Assembly (NCBI GenBank): GCA_047495785.1
Contig: JBLDXI010000030.1
Span: forward strand, 248,001 to 312,000
Length of the DNA: 64,000 bases
Direction of reading: 5' to 3'
Source of the DNA: Lepidodermella squamata
Taxonomy: Eukaryota > Gastrotricha
The notes below the pieces were generated by a model that saw nothing but the letters and a program-made list of their open reading frames with translations, made no database searches and was not told the DNA's origin. Of the stretch, positions 12,341-23,551 are shown piece by piece. The position numbers and the translations under genes were made by a program. The stretch's first letter is position 1, and the number at the start of each line of letters is the position of its first letter.

Positions 12341-15300
12341 ATGCGAGAATCATTCGCGATTGCGATACTGTTTGTGCTGACCTGCGACATGGTGCTATGC
12401 GGCGACTGGGCTCGCTGTTTCTCACAATTCGACGACACATTCACTAATTGCCGAGAGCTGCCTAACGGTTGTCAGCAATTGAGCGAATATCAAGTTTGCA
12501 GTTTGCCCAAAGTAATTTTTGGATTTATCTAATATCTTATGCGTTTCTTGATCAGATTGGAAAAAGCCTTTCTGATAAAAGCAGTTGTTCGGCGGCGGTA
12601 GGCTTATTTGAATATTAAATTTGGCCTTTTGTCCAGAATATCTCAAATTTAGACTGCTAGAATGTGCTACAGATATGATACAAAGGCAACAACATGTCGA
12701 CCGGGAATACCAGGATGCAGCAAAACTAACGAAGTCATGGCAAGTTTATGCCGCCATAGACGACACTGTAACAGATAGAAAACTATCGATTTTTCCGTAG
12801 TAAAATTATTCGAATTTATTTTGCAAAAAGCGCGGCACGCGACCACTTTTAAGGCAACCAAATCCGGCCGTAATTATTTTTATTTATTTAAAAATGCCAC
12901 ATGTAACTTATTCACACATATTTTGATTTTCTGCCAGTGTTTTTTTTAAGCATGTTACACATGTTACAATGTAACAACCAATCGGAGCAAGTGTAACAAC
13001 CAAAATCGAAGTAACGCATGGAAAAGACTGCTGTAACCTCATTTTTAGGAGGTTTCAGAGCCTTTTCTAGTGGAAAATCCTCAAAAATTCCTCGCTTCGC
13101 TCGTATTATTGATAAAAATTACATTTAATTTTCACCAATGCAGCACAAAAATTTCGCTTTCGAGCGAGGTAACTACCAAAAAATCATTTGTAACAACCAA
13201 TCGTTTGCTTAAAAAAACCCTGTTTCTGCTCAGAAGTACTCACAAATCTAATGATGCCAGTATCATTTCAGGTTCTACGATAGATAATGATTAACAATTA
13301 ACTGAAAGGCCTTTGATTGGCGATTTTTGGTATCCGGTGACTTTTTGAAACTTCTAGAGTTTCGGAATTTCTCTATCCGCCAATATAAATTTTGTCCCGT
13401 AAACATTTCATCTTGATATTCAATATTTTGTTGGCCCAACATTTTTGTTGTTGCTAGAACACTTCTGAATAGAGCAAACCAGCGAATGATCTAAAAGTCC
13501 AATCAACAAGTCGTAAAAATTAAGGAAAATCAAAAGAAACTGTCCACCGGACACATTTTACGTAGGTTCTTTTTCAAATTGTTGCTGGATGGCGGCTCGT
13601 ATAAATTCACAATGTGAAGATCGCCAGTTTCCTATCTGTTACAGTGCTGTCAATTCCGACTACTGTGATAAGCTGCGTCATTTTTTTAAAGTTTTATTGC
13701 ATTTTTGAAACATTATTTTTTTGAATTTTTCATTTATTAAATGACGAGTTCTGTTCTATGGTTCTCTTATTTTAAGATTGGAAATTCCTACAATGGTTAT
13801 ATTCCGTTCAAGATAAATGCTGCGAATTGTACCACGGCTTCTAACTCCTTCATTGTATGAAGAAAAATTTTTACATGCATTACTCATGGAAATATTCTCG
13901 GTTTTTTGAACAGAGTGGAAAATTCGACACGTGTTTTAATTCAGCTCAACAGTTTGTGACCTGCTTTCCTAGCGGACTCTCCTGCCCCAGTGATTCAGTA
14001 TGATAACTGCTTTACTGGTTCCTCGTTGCTGCAATATATCTTATCGTGAATTCAGGTTTTGAAATCGACGGGATTTCTGAGCCTGGACGCATGCCTGCGA
14101 AGTATCAACAGTGAGTTCACCGCATGCCATATAGACAGGGTTAGTTTTGTACCTCGAATTCAGGCGAACAAGCTGACTCTGTGAAGCCGCACATTCGCTG
14201 CTTCAACGCAGTCACTCGTCAATTCACGGCTTGCCGATTGAGCACATTGCGATGCATCGCAAACGAGACCGCTGAGTTCTCTACTGGGGTCTACCGTAAC
14301 AAAGCCAACTGCTTATCATGGGTGAGCAAATTGTTTGACCTTTGGTTGATTACCTAGATTTTAGTAAGAAGTGACTTTTTCCTATATTAGATGCTCGGCT
14401 TTCAATCACTCTTTATGAAAGAAATGTTTATTGATTCTAGCATGACTGTGATTTTGAATTTTAACAGTTTTTTATTTTTTGGGATTGCGCAATGTGCATG
14501 GCTGGAAGGCTGAATTCTGCATCCCCTTACTTTCGTGCCGCGATCATAGGGTAAAAGTGGACTTGAAAAAATGCGCGGTCTTGCGCTAATGTCGCGATTT
14601 GCGCAATCATTTATGGGGCCCTGCGCGAACCTAAGGGACTAAGGGGATCCGAAATTGAGTAGTTAGGAGCCTTGAAGGACCATAATAGGCGGAGACTATA
14701 CTAATATGTATACCCGCAAATAAATATTTTCCAGTTCGCTGCGTGGTGTCGAGCGGGCAGTGCCGATCAGTGTTACAACCAATGCCCTGCAGGATCTCAA
14801 CGCGTAAGTATATGATCGCCGATCCCAATATTGGCTCAGTCTTTGTTAACAGCTCGTCATTTATTCTGCATCTCGTGATTTTGCTAGCAACTACGCCAGT
14901 TGTTTGGCCGACTTAGCTCAGAAAGTATATACATGATTAAGGCGGTCTTTTGAGATTTTTTCGTGAATCTCTTCACAGCTTCAGTGTGTAAACGGCATCT
15001 ACAATCCAGTGACACGAGCTTGCGACTGCTTCTCCGGATTCAATGGGACATATTGCGAGAAAAGTACTTGAGTTATTTTTCCATTTTCCAGCCAAGCTAA
15101 AACAGGACTCTATTTTTTCAAATCGACCGTTTGTTTTATTGCGTCGAAATATTTTTACTTTTTACCGTTCACAGTTCTATGCACGCTGAATTGCCTAAAC
15201 GGTGGAACTTGTGTCAATAATGGAACCGTAAACGTTTGCAACTGTACCCGTGGATTTACAGGCTTGGATTGTAATGGTAAGTTGGCGAGATGCATAATCA

Positions 15301-16237
15301 TAAGTTGAAGATAACGCTGTTTGCGCTCGTCACGGCTAGTCACAGCTGCCTCAACAAAGCTGGTCCTTACGGCAGAGAGGCTTTTATTTTTTAAAGCCAT
15401 TCGTCAGTGCAGGCTGCTGGGAGGGGCGCTTGCGAAGATCATGACAAACGCCGATCTTTCTGCTGCAAAAGATATTGCCGGCGGGACTATGGTTTGGTTC
15501 AGCGGGCAAAGCGTATGGAAGTGGGTGGATGGTGCGCGGTTCGTCTGGAATGTGGCAGACAGCGCCAATGATTCAGAGATAACACCTGGCTTTTACACCC
15601 CGCCGGGTCTTACTGCTTCTGTGGCTGGCGGATGTAATTCTCACCTTTCCATCGTCATATTGTTCTGTAAGGATCAACTCAGATTGGTGTTTTCTGACTT
15701 TTTGCAGGCATCGCTCTGGCATCCGATGCAACATGGTCAGGTTACAAGATCATTTCTTGCGAAGAAAAAATGGCCAACATGGCTGCATGCCAAAACGAAG
15801 TGAGTTCGCCGCTCTCTTGGGTGCCTGGTCTATTTTCTGTGAACAGGCTGGTGCGATTACAATTTCGCCGAGCTCAGCTATGACTTGGATAGACAATCAA
15901 GTGGCATGCAATCAAACGGGCTCGAGTATGCTGAACTTGAAAACAACACAATCTTATGCTCAAGCGGTATCGCTGATGAAGGCTCAGTCGGTAAACGTGA
16001 TATACGTCGGCGCCAATCGCCCGGTGCCTGAAGGTGAGCGTGATCGGCAAATGCATTGATGCCTTGATCGTTAATGATTTTATTTGTTCAGCCTACAGCT
16101 CGCTTGATAGCGACGAAATCCCGACAGATATTCTAAATCTTGGCTGGAGCGATCCTAAAGACGGGCTGCGCTTTCCCTGTGAGATTCCACAGATTTTATC
16201 GCAATTTTCGCTTAGTTCTATTTTGCACTTCACATAG
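12341..16237 (+). CDS. Secreted Cys-rich, EGF and C-type-lectin-like protein (copy A)
   Basis: Fifteen exons (12341-12493, 12556-12597, 12653-12739, 13777-13854, 13914-13997, 14056-14110, 14164-14321, 14735-14803, 14853-14924, 14979-15063, 15175-15276, 15346-15633, 15708-15799, 15847-16033, 16092-16237) join into an open 565-aa frame. A signal peptide (MRESFAIAILFVLTCDMVLC) is followed by about 265 residues of an unrecognised Cys-rich region (WARCFSQFDD..., many paired cysteines). Two EGF-like domains follow (CVNGIYNP...CDCFSGFNGTYC and CLNGGTCVNNGTVNVCNC), then a C-type-lectin-like region (ALA.I....D, VWFSGQSVWKWVDGARFVW). No membrane segment follows, so it is probably secreted. Intron 3 begins with GC rather than GT. 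Ligand unknown. Calcium-binding motifs (EPN/QPD, WND) are not clear, so sugar binding is uncertain. Confidence 0.8.
12935..13222. mobile_element. Short inverted-repeat element (MITE) in intron 3 of lectin copy A
   Basis: The ends are inverted repeats. The left reads CAGTGTTTTTTTTAAGCA. The right, read inward, is CAGGGTTTTTTTAAGCA. The flanks share TTTCTGC, a 7-bp direct repeat close to a hAT-style duplication. The interior is non-coding and contains repeated TGTAACAACCAA. This insertion partly explains the enlarged intron (12740-13776). The corresponding intron in copy B is under 100 nt. Confidence 0.6.
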
Positions 16238-16789
16238 TTATGTATTTGGAAAGCGGTGAAGTTTATACTGTTTCCATGTTTCCACGCTTCAACGCGCTTT
16301 GCTCGATCCCAGTGTAATATTACGCTCAACGGCATGCAATAACAGTGCGATCGATATGCAGAAACTTTATGCCTCCCTAAAAAATGTTAATTATATGTTG
16401 AAATAATGTGCTTAAATATAGAATTGTCTTACAACTTAAAATTCTGAATCGGTGTGACGGTGAAGAGTACCCAATGCAAAGTTGACTTTCAGTCGGACAA
16501 TTTCAGAAATAAAAATAGTAATTCGATAACCGATGGCTACATGGTTCATTTGTATTTATCCATGTTTTACTTACTTACAACGGCATATACCCCTAGGCAA
16601 AGTATATGTTAGGGCTATATGTAATTATATGTTTACATATTTTACATATTGGACAGTTGATTTTCACATATTGGACACTTGATTTTTTAAGGAGGAGCTC
16701 ATATTGGACAGTTGTCTATTGTTCAGACCCGTGAAACTCATGAAACCCAAGAAACCTGAGGCACCCAAAATAGCTTTATTATTCAAAAT
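16238..16789. other. Intergenic, AT-rich, with short CATATTGGACA repeats
   Basis: No gene seen. Near 16636-16715 the phrase CATATTGGACA occurs three times, with GTTGATTTT or similar after it. This looks like a degenerate local repeat or the edge of an old insertion. Confidence 0.4.
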
Positions 16790-18490
16790 CAAACAATCTC
16801 TTGGAAAACCTGGGGCGGCTCGAAAATCTGGCAGCATTCACCCCTGATACCAAGAAAATCGAGAAGCATTCGGCCCCAATTTCGAGAAAATCGAGCTGCA
16901 TTCGGCCACAATTCAGTGAAAATCGACCAGCAGTCAGCTCCGACCCGCACAGAAAAAACTGGGTGGAAAGACGACATTTTACATGGCAGAATGTTACATG
17001 GAAACTCAGTTCATCTGGCTCCAGGGAACAAGCTGTAAATCTGTTACATGGAACAATTGCGTGTTTACATGGAACATTACTAATACTGGTTCCACCCTCA
17101 TTCCACCCTAGTTACACCTTATACCACGACCCTGTCCTAGTTTCTGTTTCCACCCGATTTCATGAAACACGACAAGTCCGTTTGAAGTTTTGTTTATTAA
17201 GCACATGCCTGATAAACACAAGTCGAAGACAGCTACATTCTGCAAGTCAGGATAACAATTTAGACTTGAGCGCCAACATAAGCAACAGTCACACACCAGC
17301 ACGCGCACAATGGTGAATTCAAGAGCGCAAAAAGACGTTCAGAATTTTAGAAGAATATCCTCGTAAATGCTTACAAGATAGACTGACAATACGATAGAGA
17401 GAATAAGAAAGTCGGAAGAAAATGCCATTTACCAGATTGACGAACAGATTCACAACATTCAGTGTTTTCGTCGGCTTCGTCCCCTTGCTTTCTGGCTCTC
17501 CAGTCGCAATTTTCCTCGGAAGCTCGCATCATCAGCTGCTTCTTGATTCTTGATCTCCCGAATTTCCGTAGTTGATACTTCAGGCTCGTCTGTTTCCGTA
17601 ATTTTCGCATAGGTAGCTGTCACCTTTCGATACTATCTGAAAGATCGGTCGGTCATCTGAAACGAGCCGGAAACTTTTCTGTATTCACTAAAATTCTCCG
17701 AGAAAATTCACTAACCTTGGCTGCCGTAAAAACACCTCGAAATTTAGGACAAATCTTCGCATGAGGAATTAAACTGCTTGTCTTACACAAATTAAACATG
17801 AATTCTAAAAAGAAAATTCATTAAAAATTGCGTTAGGAACAAAAATAATAATCATTAGAGACAAGTTAGAACAGATTGCAAACAAGTTGTGACAAAATCA
17901 TAGAGAATTGCGCCACGTGCAACTTATTTTGCCAAGTTCAAATTTTTGAATCAAACGGACCTCGGCGTGGTGTCACTTGCAAACGGCACGTTGAGGCTCA
18001 GGCTTTAACAGTAGAACGCATGCGAATATTGGTTGGAATGCGGAATGTAAAGGCGACATTTTTCCATATTATTCCACATTGTTCCACGTTAGCAAAACTT
18101 CGTGTATTCGCATGGAAAAATTGCGTAGTTACATGTCATATTTTGGGTGTAATCTCGACTAAATTGCATCTGCCTTTGATTTCACCAAATTACATGTAAA
18201 CACCTCACATTGCATCGGCAATTTTTCACGCAACTCCATGTAAACCTGTGTAAGCGCGCAATTATGTAGCCATGTAACAACAACATCCATCTCGTTACAC
18301 CCGCAGATACATGTAAAAATCGCTCCTTTACATGTCAAAATGTATTCTCTACACTTTATTACACCCAGTTTTTTCTGTGCGGGGATGTCGATAAAACCCA
18401 GAACTCCACCGGGATAATTGCGAAATCCGAGCAGCAGTCGCCCTCAATGTTGAGAAAATCGCGCAGCATTCCTCTTGGATCCTGGAAATT
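16790..18490. repeat. Degenerate ~35-bp minisatellite interrupted by a transposon
   Basis: Units sharing GAAAATCGAG..GCATTCGGCC occur head to tail at about 16840-16943. They resume in the same orientation at about 18405-18480 (GAGAAAATCGCGCAGCATTC). The intervening 1.44 kb is the inverted-repeat element at 16944-18383, so that element landed inside the minisatellite. Confidence 0.5.
16944..18383. mobile_element. 1.44-kb non-autonomous DNA transposon with 22-bp TIRs
   Basis: The ends form a perfect 22-bp inverted repeat, CCCGCACAGAAAAAACTGGG plus TG, at 16944-16965 and in reverse complement at 18362-18383. Subterminal sequence is rich in TTACATGGA/TTACATGTC. No recognisable transposase is encoded. 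The largest internal open frame (17610-17371, minus) is charged but matches nothing known to me. Superfamily not assigned. Confidence 0.7.
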
Positions 18491-19399
18491 GTCAAAACGG
18501 CGCCGTATTCGTCTTGTTTTCCGTGCCATTCCATCAGCCTTTGTTCCTGGCTCCAACTGGTTCAACGGCACTCTTCCTCGAACGGGATCGATACCATGAT
18601 TGAGCTTGAGATCGACAATGACCAGATCGGCGACTAGTTGCCATGAGTCGAATTCACTCGCCAGATTCTTCATTCGCCATTGTGCGATTCTTCATCGTAG
18701 CAGCGTGCCAGTTTGACGCAAAGATCCGGCGGCAAAAAAGCAAGAGTGAAAATCAAAACGAAAATCGACCGAATGAGCGTTTGATTTAAAAATGGCGAAA
18801 AGCTCGGTTTTTGATGAAAAATTAAGTTGAATGTTTTATTTTCCCATTTTCCATGATTTTTTAACCTTCGCAACGTGGGGCTAGGTATTTCAATGGAGCC
18901 CTGGCAATCGGTAGATGCTACTATGCCTCGGGGTATATGCAAATATTGAACTTAGAGTCGTAAAATGGCAATTTCTGTATAAAATTAAATGAAGAATCAT
19001 AGCGAAGTCATAACAGTTTTAACTTGGCACTGTTGCACTTTTGCAGATCGTGCCTTGAGCTATCGATATTCATAAAAATTAAGTCTGCATCTATCGGAAT
19101 GGCTTGTCCTATTTTTGGCTTTGTAACGGGCGGATGCGTAAAAATGGTGCTTAAAATGCGTTAAAAACACATTTTTTCATGTGACTTTCTTGCATCAAAA
19201 TTATTGATTTTTTTCCTGTCCAGCAGAAAGGTGGCTAGTGTCGAGTCCATAGTATTAGTCCCAAGGTTTTATGGCAGCGAGTGAACATTTTATGATATAA
19301 AAGGGCGTGCAGCGTGCACAAGCAGGCGTGAAAAAGTGTTAGTAAAATCGAATGTTTTTGTATTTCTAGCAAGCCAAGTTTTAGTAGGCCTCCAACGCA
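18491..19399. other. Intergenic, no gene recognised
   Basis: Only short open frames in mixed orientations occur, none with a domain or convincing splice partners. A TATAAAAG sequence lies near 19298, close to the duplicated block that begins about 19400. It could be a fortuitous TATA box. Confidence 0.4.
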
Positions 19400-19515
19400 G
19401 ACGAAATGTCCTGCTTGAATGCAGTGGTTCGATTTACTGGTAGCAAATCTAGCAGATCCAGATCAGTAGATGTGACTAGCACGGTTAGATGCTACTGTGA
19501 TGAGTAACGTGGACA
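19400..19515 (-). pseudogene. Relic of the GABA-B-like receptor first exon
   Basis: The stretch from TGCTTGAATGCAGTGGTTCG to about 19515 resembles 11389-11510, the signal-peptide end of the GABA-B-like gene read on the plus strand (TGCTTAAATGCAGTGGTTCG there). Internal deletions have removed the reading frame and no further receptor exons follow. It marks one edge of the segment duplicated together with the lectin gene. Confidence 0.75.
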
Positions 19516-20284
19516 TAATTCATTGTGTCATCGATGCTCCACTCGATCCAGTCGCCTTTTCGCCGCGGCTGTTTAACGAGAGGAAGTGAGAGAAAGCATC
19601 CTGTATTGAATGCATGGTTCAAAAGAGCGACAAACAATAACAGGAATCCAAGCCAGAAATTGGTCGATCCACTCCTTCTCATTGAATTATGAACTTCACA
19701 GCTTCTCGATACCGGCTTCAAAAATAGAAACTATAATTTTTGATCCAATAACCGCATTTTTCATGATTTTGTTGTCCATAATTGCCAAAAATGTGGATAT
19801 TTTTAGATGTGCGCTTGTGAAGAAAGTTTCGCCGTTCAAAAACATTCGCATAAAATTACGCTGAGTTCAGAGTGGGACGTTTATGAGCTAGAGATACTCT
19901 CACATCACTGAATCCCACTAAACATCGCCAGTGTGCAGGAGAGAAATTGCTATGTCTCGCTGAATGAGTATTTTCGGCTCAGAAACAATGAAAGTTCCAT
20001 AATTTGGCGAAAACAGCTAAGTATCCAAAAAATTCATCTATAAAAGAGACCAAGCTGGTTTTGTTGTTAAAAGACCAGAAAATAACATGGTCAGAAAAAA
20101 TCATTAACCACGTGAGGAGAAGAGGCACGCGTGTGTTCAGTTACTTATTTCAACAGTGTGACACCTGGTGCGCGATAGAATTGTTGTAAAATAAATCTCA
20201 TTCATTTATTCAAGAAACTCATTTTGAATTCTCTAGTAACAAGCTCTTGGCATATTCAATTTCTTCAATTTTTCTTTAGGGCAA
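19516..20284. repeat. Duplicated upstream region of lectin copy B
   Basis: Diverged similarity to 11511-12340 is scattered through this block. Examples are the GAATTAT...TTCGCCG region, the TAAAAGACTTGAAAAT/TAAAAGACCAGAAAAT pair, CACGTGAGAAGA, and the TTATTCAATAATCACTTTT/TTATTCAAGAAACTCATTTT pair just before the start. It is the second copy of the lectin promoter region. Confidence 0.6.
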
Positions 20285-23200
20285 ATGCGAGAATTATTGG
20301 CGATTGTGATACTGCTTTTGACAGCCAGCAAATGGGGGCTTTGCGGTCAATGGGCTCGCTGCTTCTCGCAATTCGATGACTCATTCAATGATTGCCGCCA
20401 ATTGCCTATCGGCTGCCAGCCATTGAGCGAATATCAAGTGTGAACTTTTATATTTCAGGATTTGATTAATTTCTAATTATTTGCTTTCTCCCTGGTCAGG
20501 TTGGGGGCAGCATTTCTGATAAAAGCAGTTGTTTGAAAGCGGTAGGCTTATTTGTCCAGTTTTTGTGGCTTTATACCAGTTTTTTTCCATGCAGACTGCT
20601 AGATTGTGCTACAGATATGACACAAAGGCAGCGACATGTCGGCCGGGAACACCCGGATGCGACAAAACTACGGAAGTCATGGTTAGTTACTGCCTTGGTA
20701 ACTTAACTCTTGAATTCAAACATCGTACCCATGTTTCAGGTAGAAATTAAGAAATTATGTGAAATTAATTTCAGATCGGAAATTCTTACAACGGCTACTT
20801 CCCGTTTATCATAAATTTGTCGAATTGTACCAAAGCTTTCAACTCGTTCCCGGTATGAAAAAAATTATTATCATATAGGTAATTTGGATGAAGATGAATT
20901 TTTCCATTTTATATTTTGAATAGAACGGGAGATTCGATACATGTTTAAATTCAGCTCAACAGTTTGTAACCTGCATCCCTAGCGAACTTCCCTGTCCAAC
21001 TAATTCGGTAAACCACGTTTTTTTGAATGGTTGTTATGATATGACTTCGATTGCAGGTGAAAAAATTGAAGGGATTTCAGAGCCTTGACACATGCCTGGC
21101 AAGTATTAGCAGTGAGTTCCATTCCATTTTCATTCCATATAGGTGGGCTGCGTATTGTATTTTCTAATTTAGGCGAACAGGCCGACTCTGTAAAACCGCA
21201 CATCCGCTGCTTCAACGCTGTCACTCGCCAATTCACGGCTTGCCGATTGAACACATCGCGTTGCATCGCCAATGAAACCGAAGAGTTTTCAACTGGGGTC
21301 TACCGAAACAAAGCTAACTGCTAATCATGGGTGAGAAATGCGTTAATTAAAATACCTAGAAAAGTGATTTATATTATTTATTAACTATTTTTTTTCATCG
21401 ATTCACAACTATGCTTTTCCAGTATGCCGCCTGGTGTCGAACAGGCAGTGCCGATCAGTGCTACAGCCAATGTCCTGCGGGATCCCAGCGGGTGAGTTAT
21501 AGTTTGTTGGTCTCTGTCTAGGATTTAGTCCTTGTTATCAGCTCATCATATATTCTGCGTCTCGTGAGTTTGCAAGCAACCACGGCAGTTGTTTAACTGA
21601 CCTAGCTCGGAAGGTAAATTACTCGATCTAGTCTGGTTTCGAAATGTTTTACAACATATATGCAAAGCTTCAATGTGTAAACGGCATTTACAACCCTGTG
21701 ACGCGAGTGTGCGACTGCTATTCCGGATACAGTGGGAATTATTGCGAGAAAGGTAGTTTTTGTAAATTTTGCATCATTTTCAAAGCTCGTTTTATGTTTT
21801 ATATTACGGCTAATGATAAACACCTTACATTCACGATTCACAGTTCTATGCACGCTGAACTGCCTAAATGGCGGTACTTGTGTTACAATTGGAACAATCA
21901 GTGCATGCAACTGCCCCAGTGGATTCGAAGGCTCGGATTGTAGCGGTAAGTTGGCAATATAATGATATGAAGATGCGGGTTGATTACGCCCTTTAAATTA
22001 GTAAACATAAGCTATACTGGATAGCTAGTAATGCTTTTGTTAGCCCGGTGCCCCTAACTAGCGCACAATATTCTATGTAGCCAGTTGCTAGATAATTGTA
22101 ACGAGGCGCGCTACGTAGCAGTTACGTTACTTAGAAGGCTGCGGTTGACGTTAAGCGTATATCGTAAGATTTAGATAAATACAAATACCGTATTTTACGA
22201 ATTATAAGACCCTGCCCTGTATTTTTTCAAACGAGGTTCAAGTCCTGTCCTGTATTTAGGGTCTGCCCTTTATTTCGGCTCTGCCCTTTATTTTTTCGAA
22301 CCTAATCAGTCACCTGAAGAGTACCTAGATCAACAGTCAAAACCGCCGAATAGCCACTATAGCTACTGCCTTCCACCTGTGACTACACGGCTTAAGTGTT
22401 TGCTCAAGAGGATTAAGGTGGATAAAGGGCGATTTGTGCACTCACTGACGAAAAATCTCAACCTATCCAACTCTAACCACTCACCCAGCAGGTGCTCATG
22501 TAAGCCACTTCATACAAGGCCCTGCCTATTAATACGGTTCTGCCCTTTATTGTTTCAAATGACCATTACCCTCTGCCCTTTATTCCGGTTCTGCCCTATA
22601 ATTGGGTCCTGCCTAATAATTCGTAAAATACGGTAAGTATCAATACATAAATTCATATGAAAAAACTGCTAGCTAATGACTTATTTTTACTAGTGTACAA
22701 TTCAGGCCCGGTTGAATCAAAGAATCTGGTCGTTACGGCGGTTCAAGTTACATTTGTTGAAGCCATCCGTGCGTGCCGTCAACTGGGAGGGGCGCTTGCG
22801 CAAATCAAGACAAAAGCCGACTTTTCAGATGCTTTAGAAACAGTTGGCACGGGAAATGTTTGGTTCAGCGGCCACAGCGTATGGAAGTGGCTAGACGGAA
22901 CGCGGTTTGTGTGGAATTTGGCTGACAGCTTTTACTTCACGCCAACTTTTAACAGCGATGTGGAGAGCGGTTGTAAGTATCACAGTTTATTCTGATGAAA
23001 TCAACTCTAAATGGTTTCTTTTTTTTAGGCCTCGCGCTGGCATCCGATGCAGACTGGTCTGGTTTCCAAATGGTTTCTTGCTCGGACGAAATCGTGAACG
23101 CAACGGCTTGCCAAAAAGTTAGTTTGCCACCGCTCTCTTTTGGGTGCCTAGTGTATTTTGCGTGAACAGGCCGGTGTCATTACAATCTCGCCGAGCTCAG

Positions 23201-23551
23201 CTTTGACTTGGATCGACAATCAAGTTGCGTGCGATCAAACGGCCTCTACGATGCTAATTCTCAAAACACAACAATCTTATGCTCAAGCAGTTGCACTGAT
23301 GAAAGCCCAGTCGGTGAGCCGTATCTACGTCGGTGCGAATCGCCCGGTGCTTAGAGGTGAGAATGCTCGGTTGAGTGCGTCGATAGCCGCTCCTTAAATA
23401 CTTTCACACAGCTTACAGCTCGCTTAATGGCGACGAAATACCGACGGATAACACAGTTCTTGATTGGAAAATCAACGAGCCTGACGATAACCTGCTTAAT
23501 CCATGTGAGATTTCACAGATTTGTTGCAATTATTCTTCAGTTCTTCTTTGA
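20285..23551 (+). pseudogene. Cys-rich/EGF/C-type-lectin gene, copy B, with in-frame stop
   Basis: Fifteen exons matching copy A can be joined (20285-20437, 20500-20541, 20595-20681, 20775-20852, 20924-21007, 21057-21111, 21173-21330, 21423-21491, 21542-21613, 21668-21752, 21844-21945, 22694-22972, 23029-23117, 23170-23356, 23412-23551; 560 codons). All splice sites and phases are kept. In exon 7, however, copy A's TTA codon is TAA (21322-21324). Read literally, the product is a 216-aa Cys-rich protein without EGF or lectin domains. The downstream exons remain open, with intact EGF (CLNGGTCVTIGTISACNC) and C-type-lectin sequence (VWFSGHSVWKWLDGTRFVW). The stop is therefore recent, is a base error, or yields a functional short form. 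Intron 11 carries a MITE. Confidence 0.75.
22186..22635. mobile_element. TA-flanked MITE in intron 11 of lectin copy B
   Basis: The left end TACCGTATTTTACGAATTAT recurs in reverse complement at the right end (22616-22635), a 20-bp terminal inverted repeat. With TA taken as the target duplication, the element begins CCGTATTTTACG. This fits a Tc1/mariner-type MITE. The interior has repeated CTGCCC(T)TTATTT motifs near both ends and no coding capacity. Confidence 0.75.

Noticed and set aside
17371-17610. 79-codon minus-strand frame inside the 1.44-kb element as a transposase
   Set aside because: Too short, no catalytic motif, no splice partners recognised.
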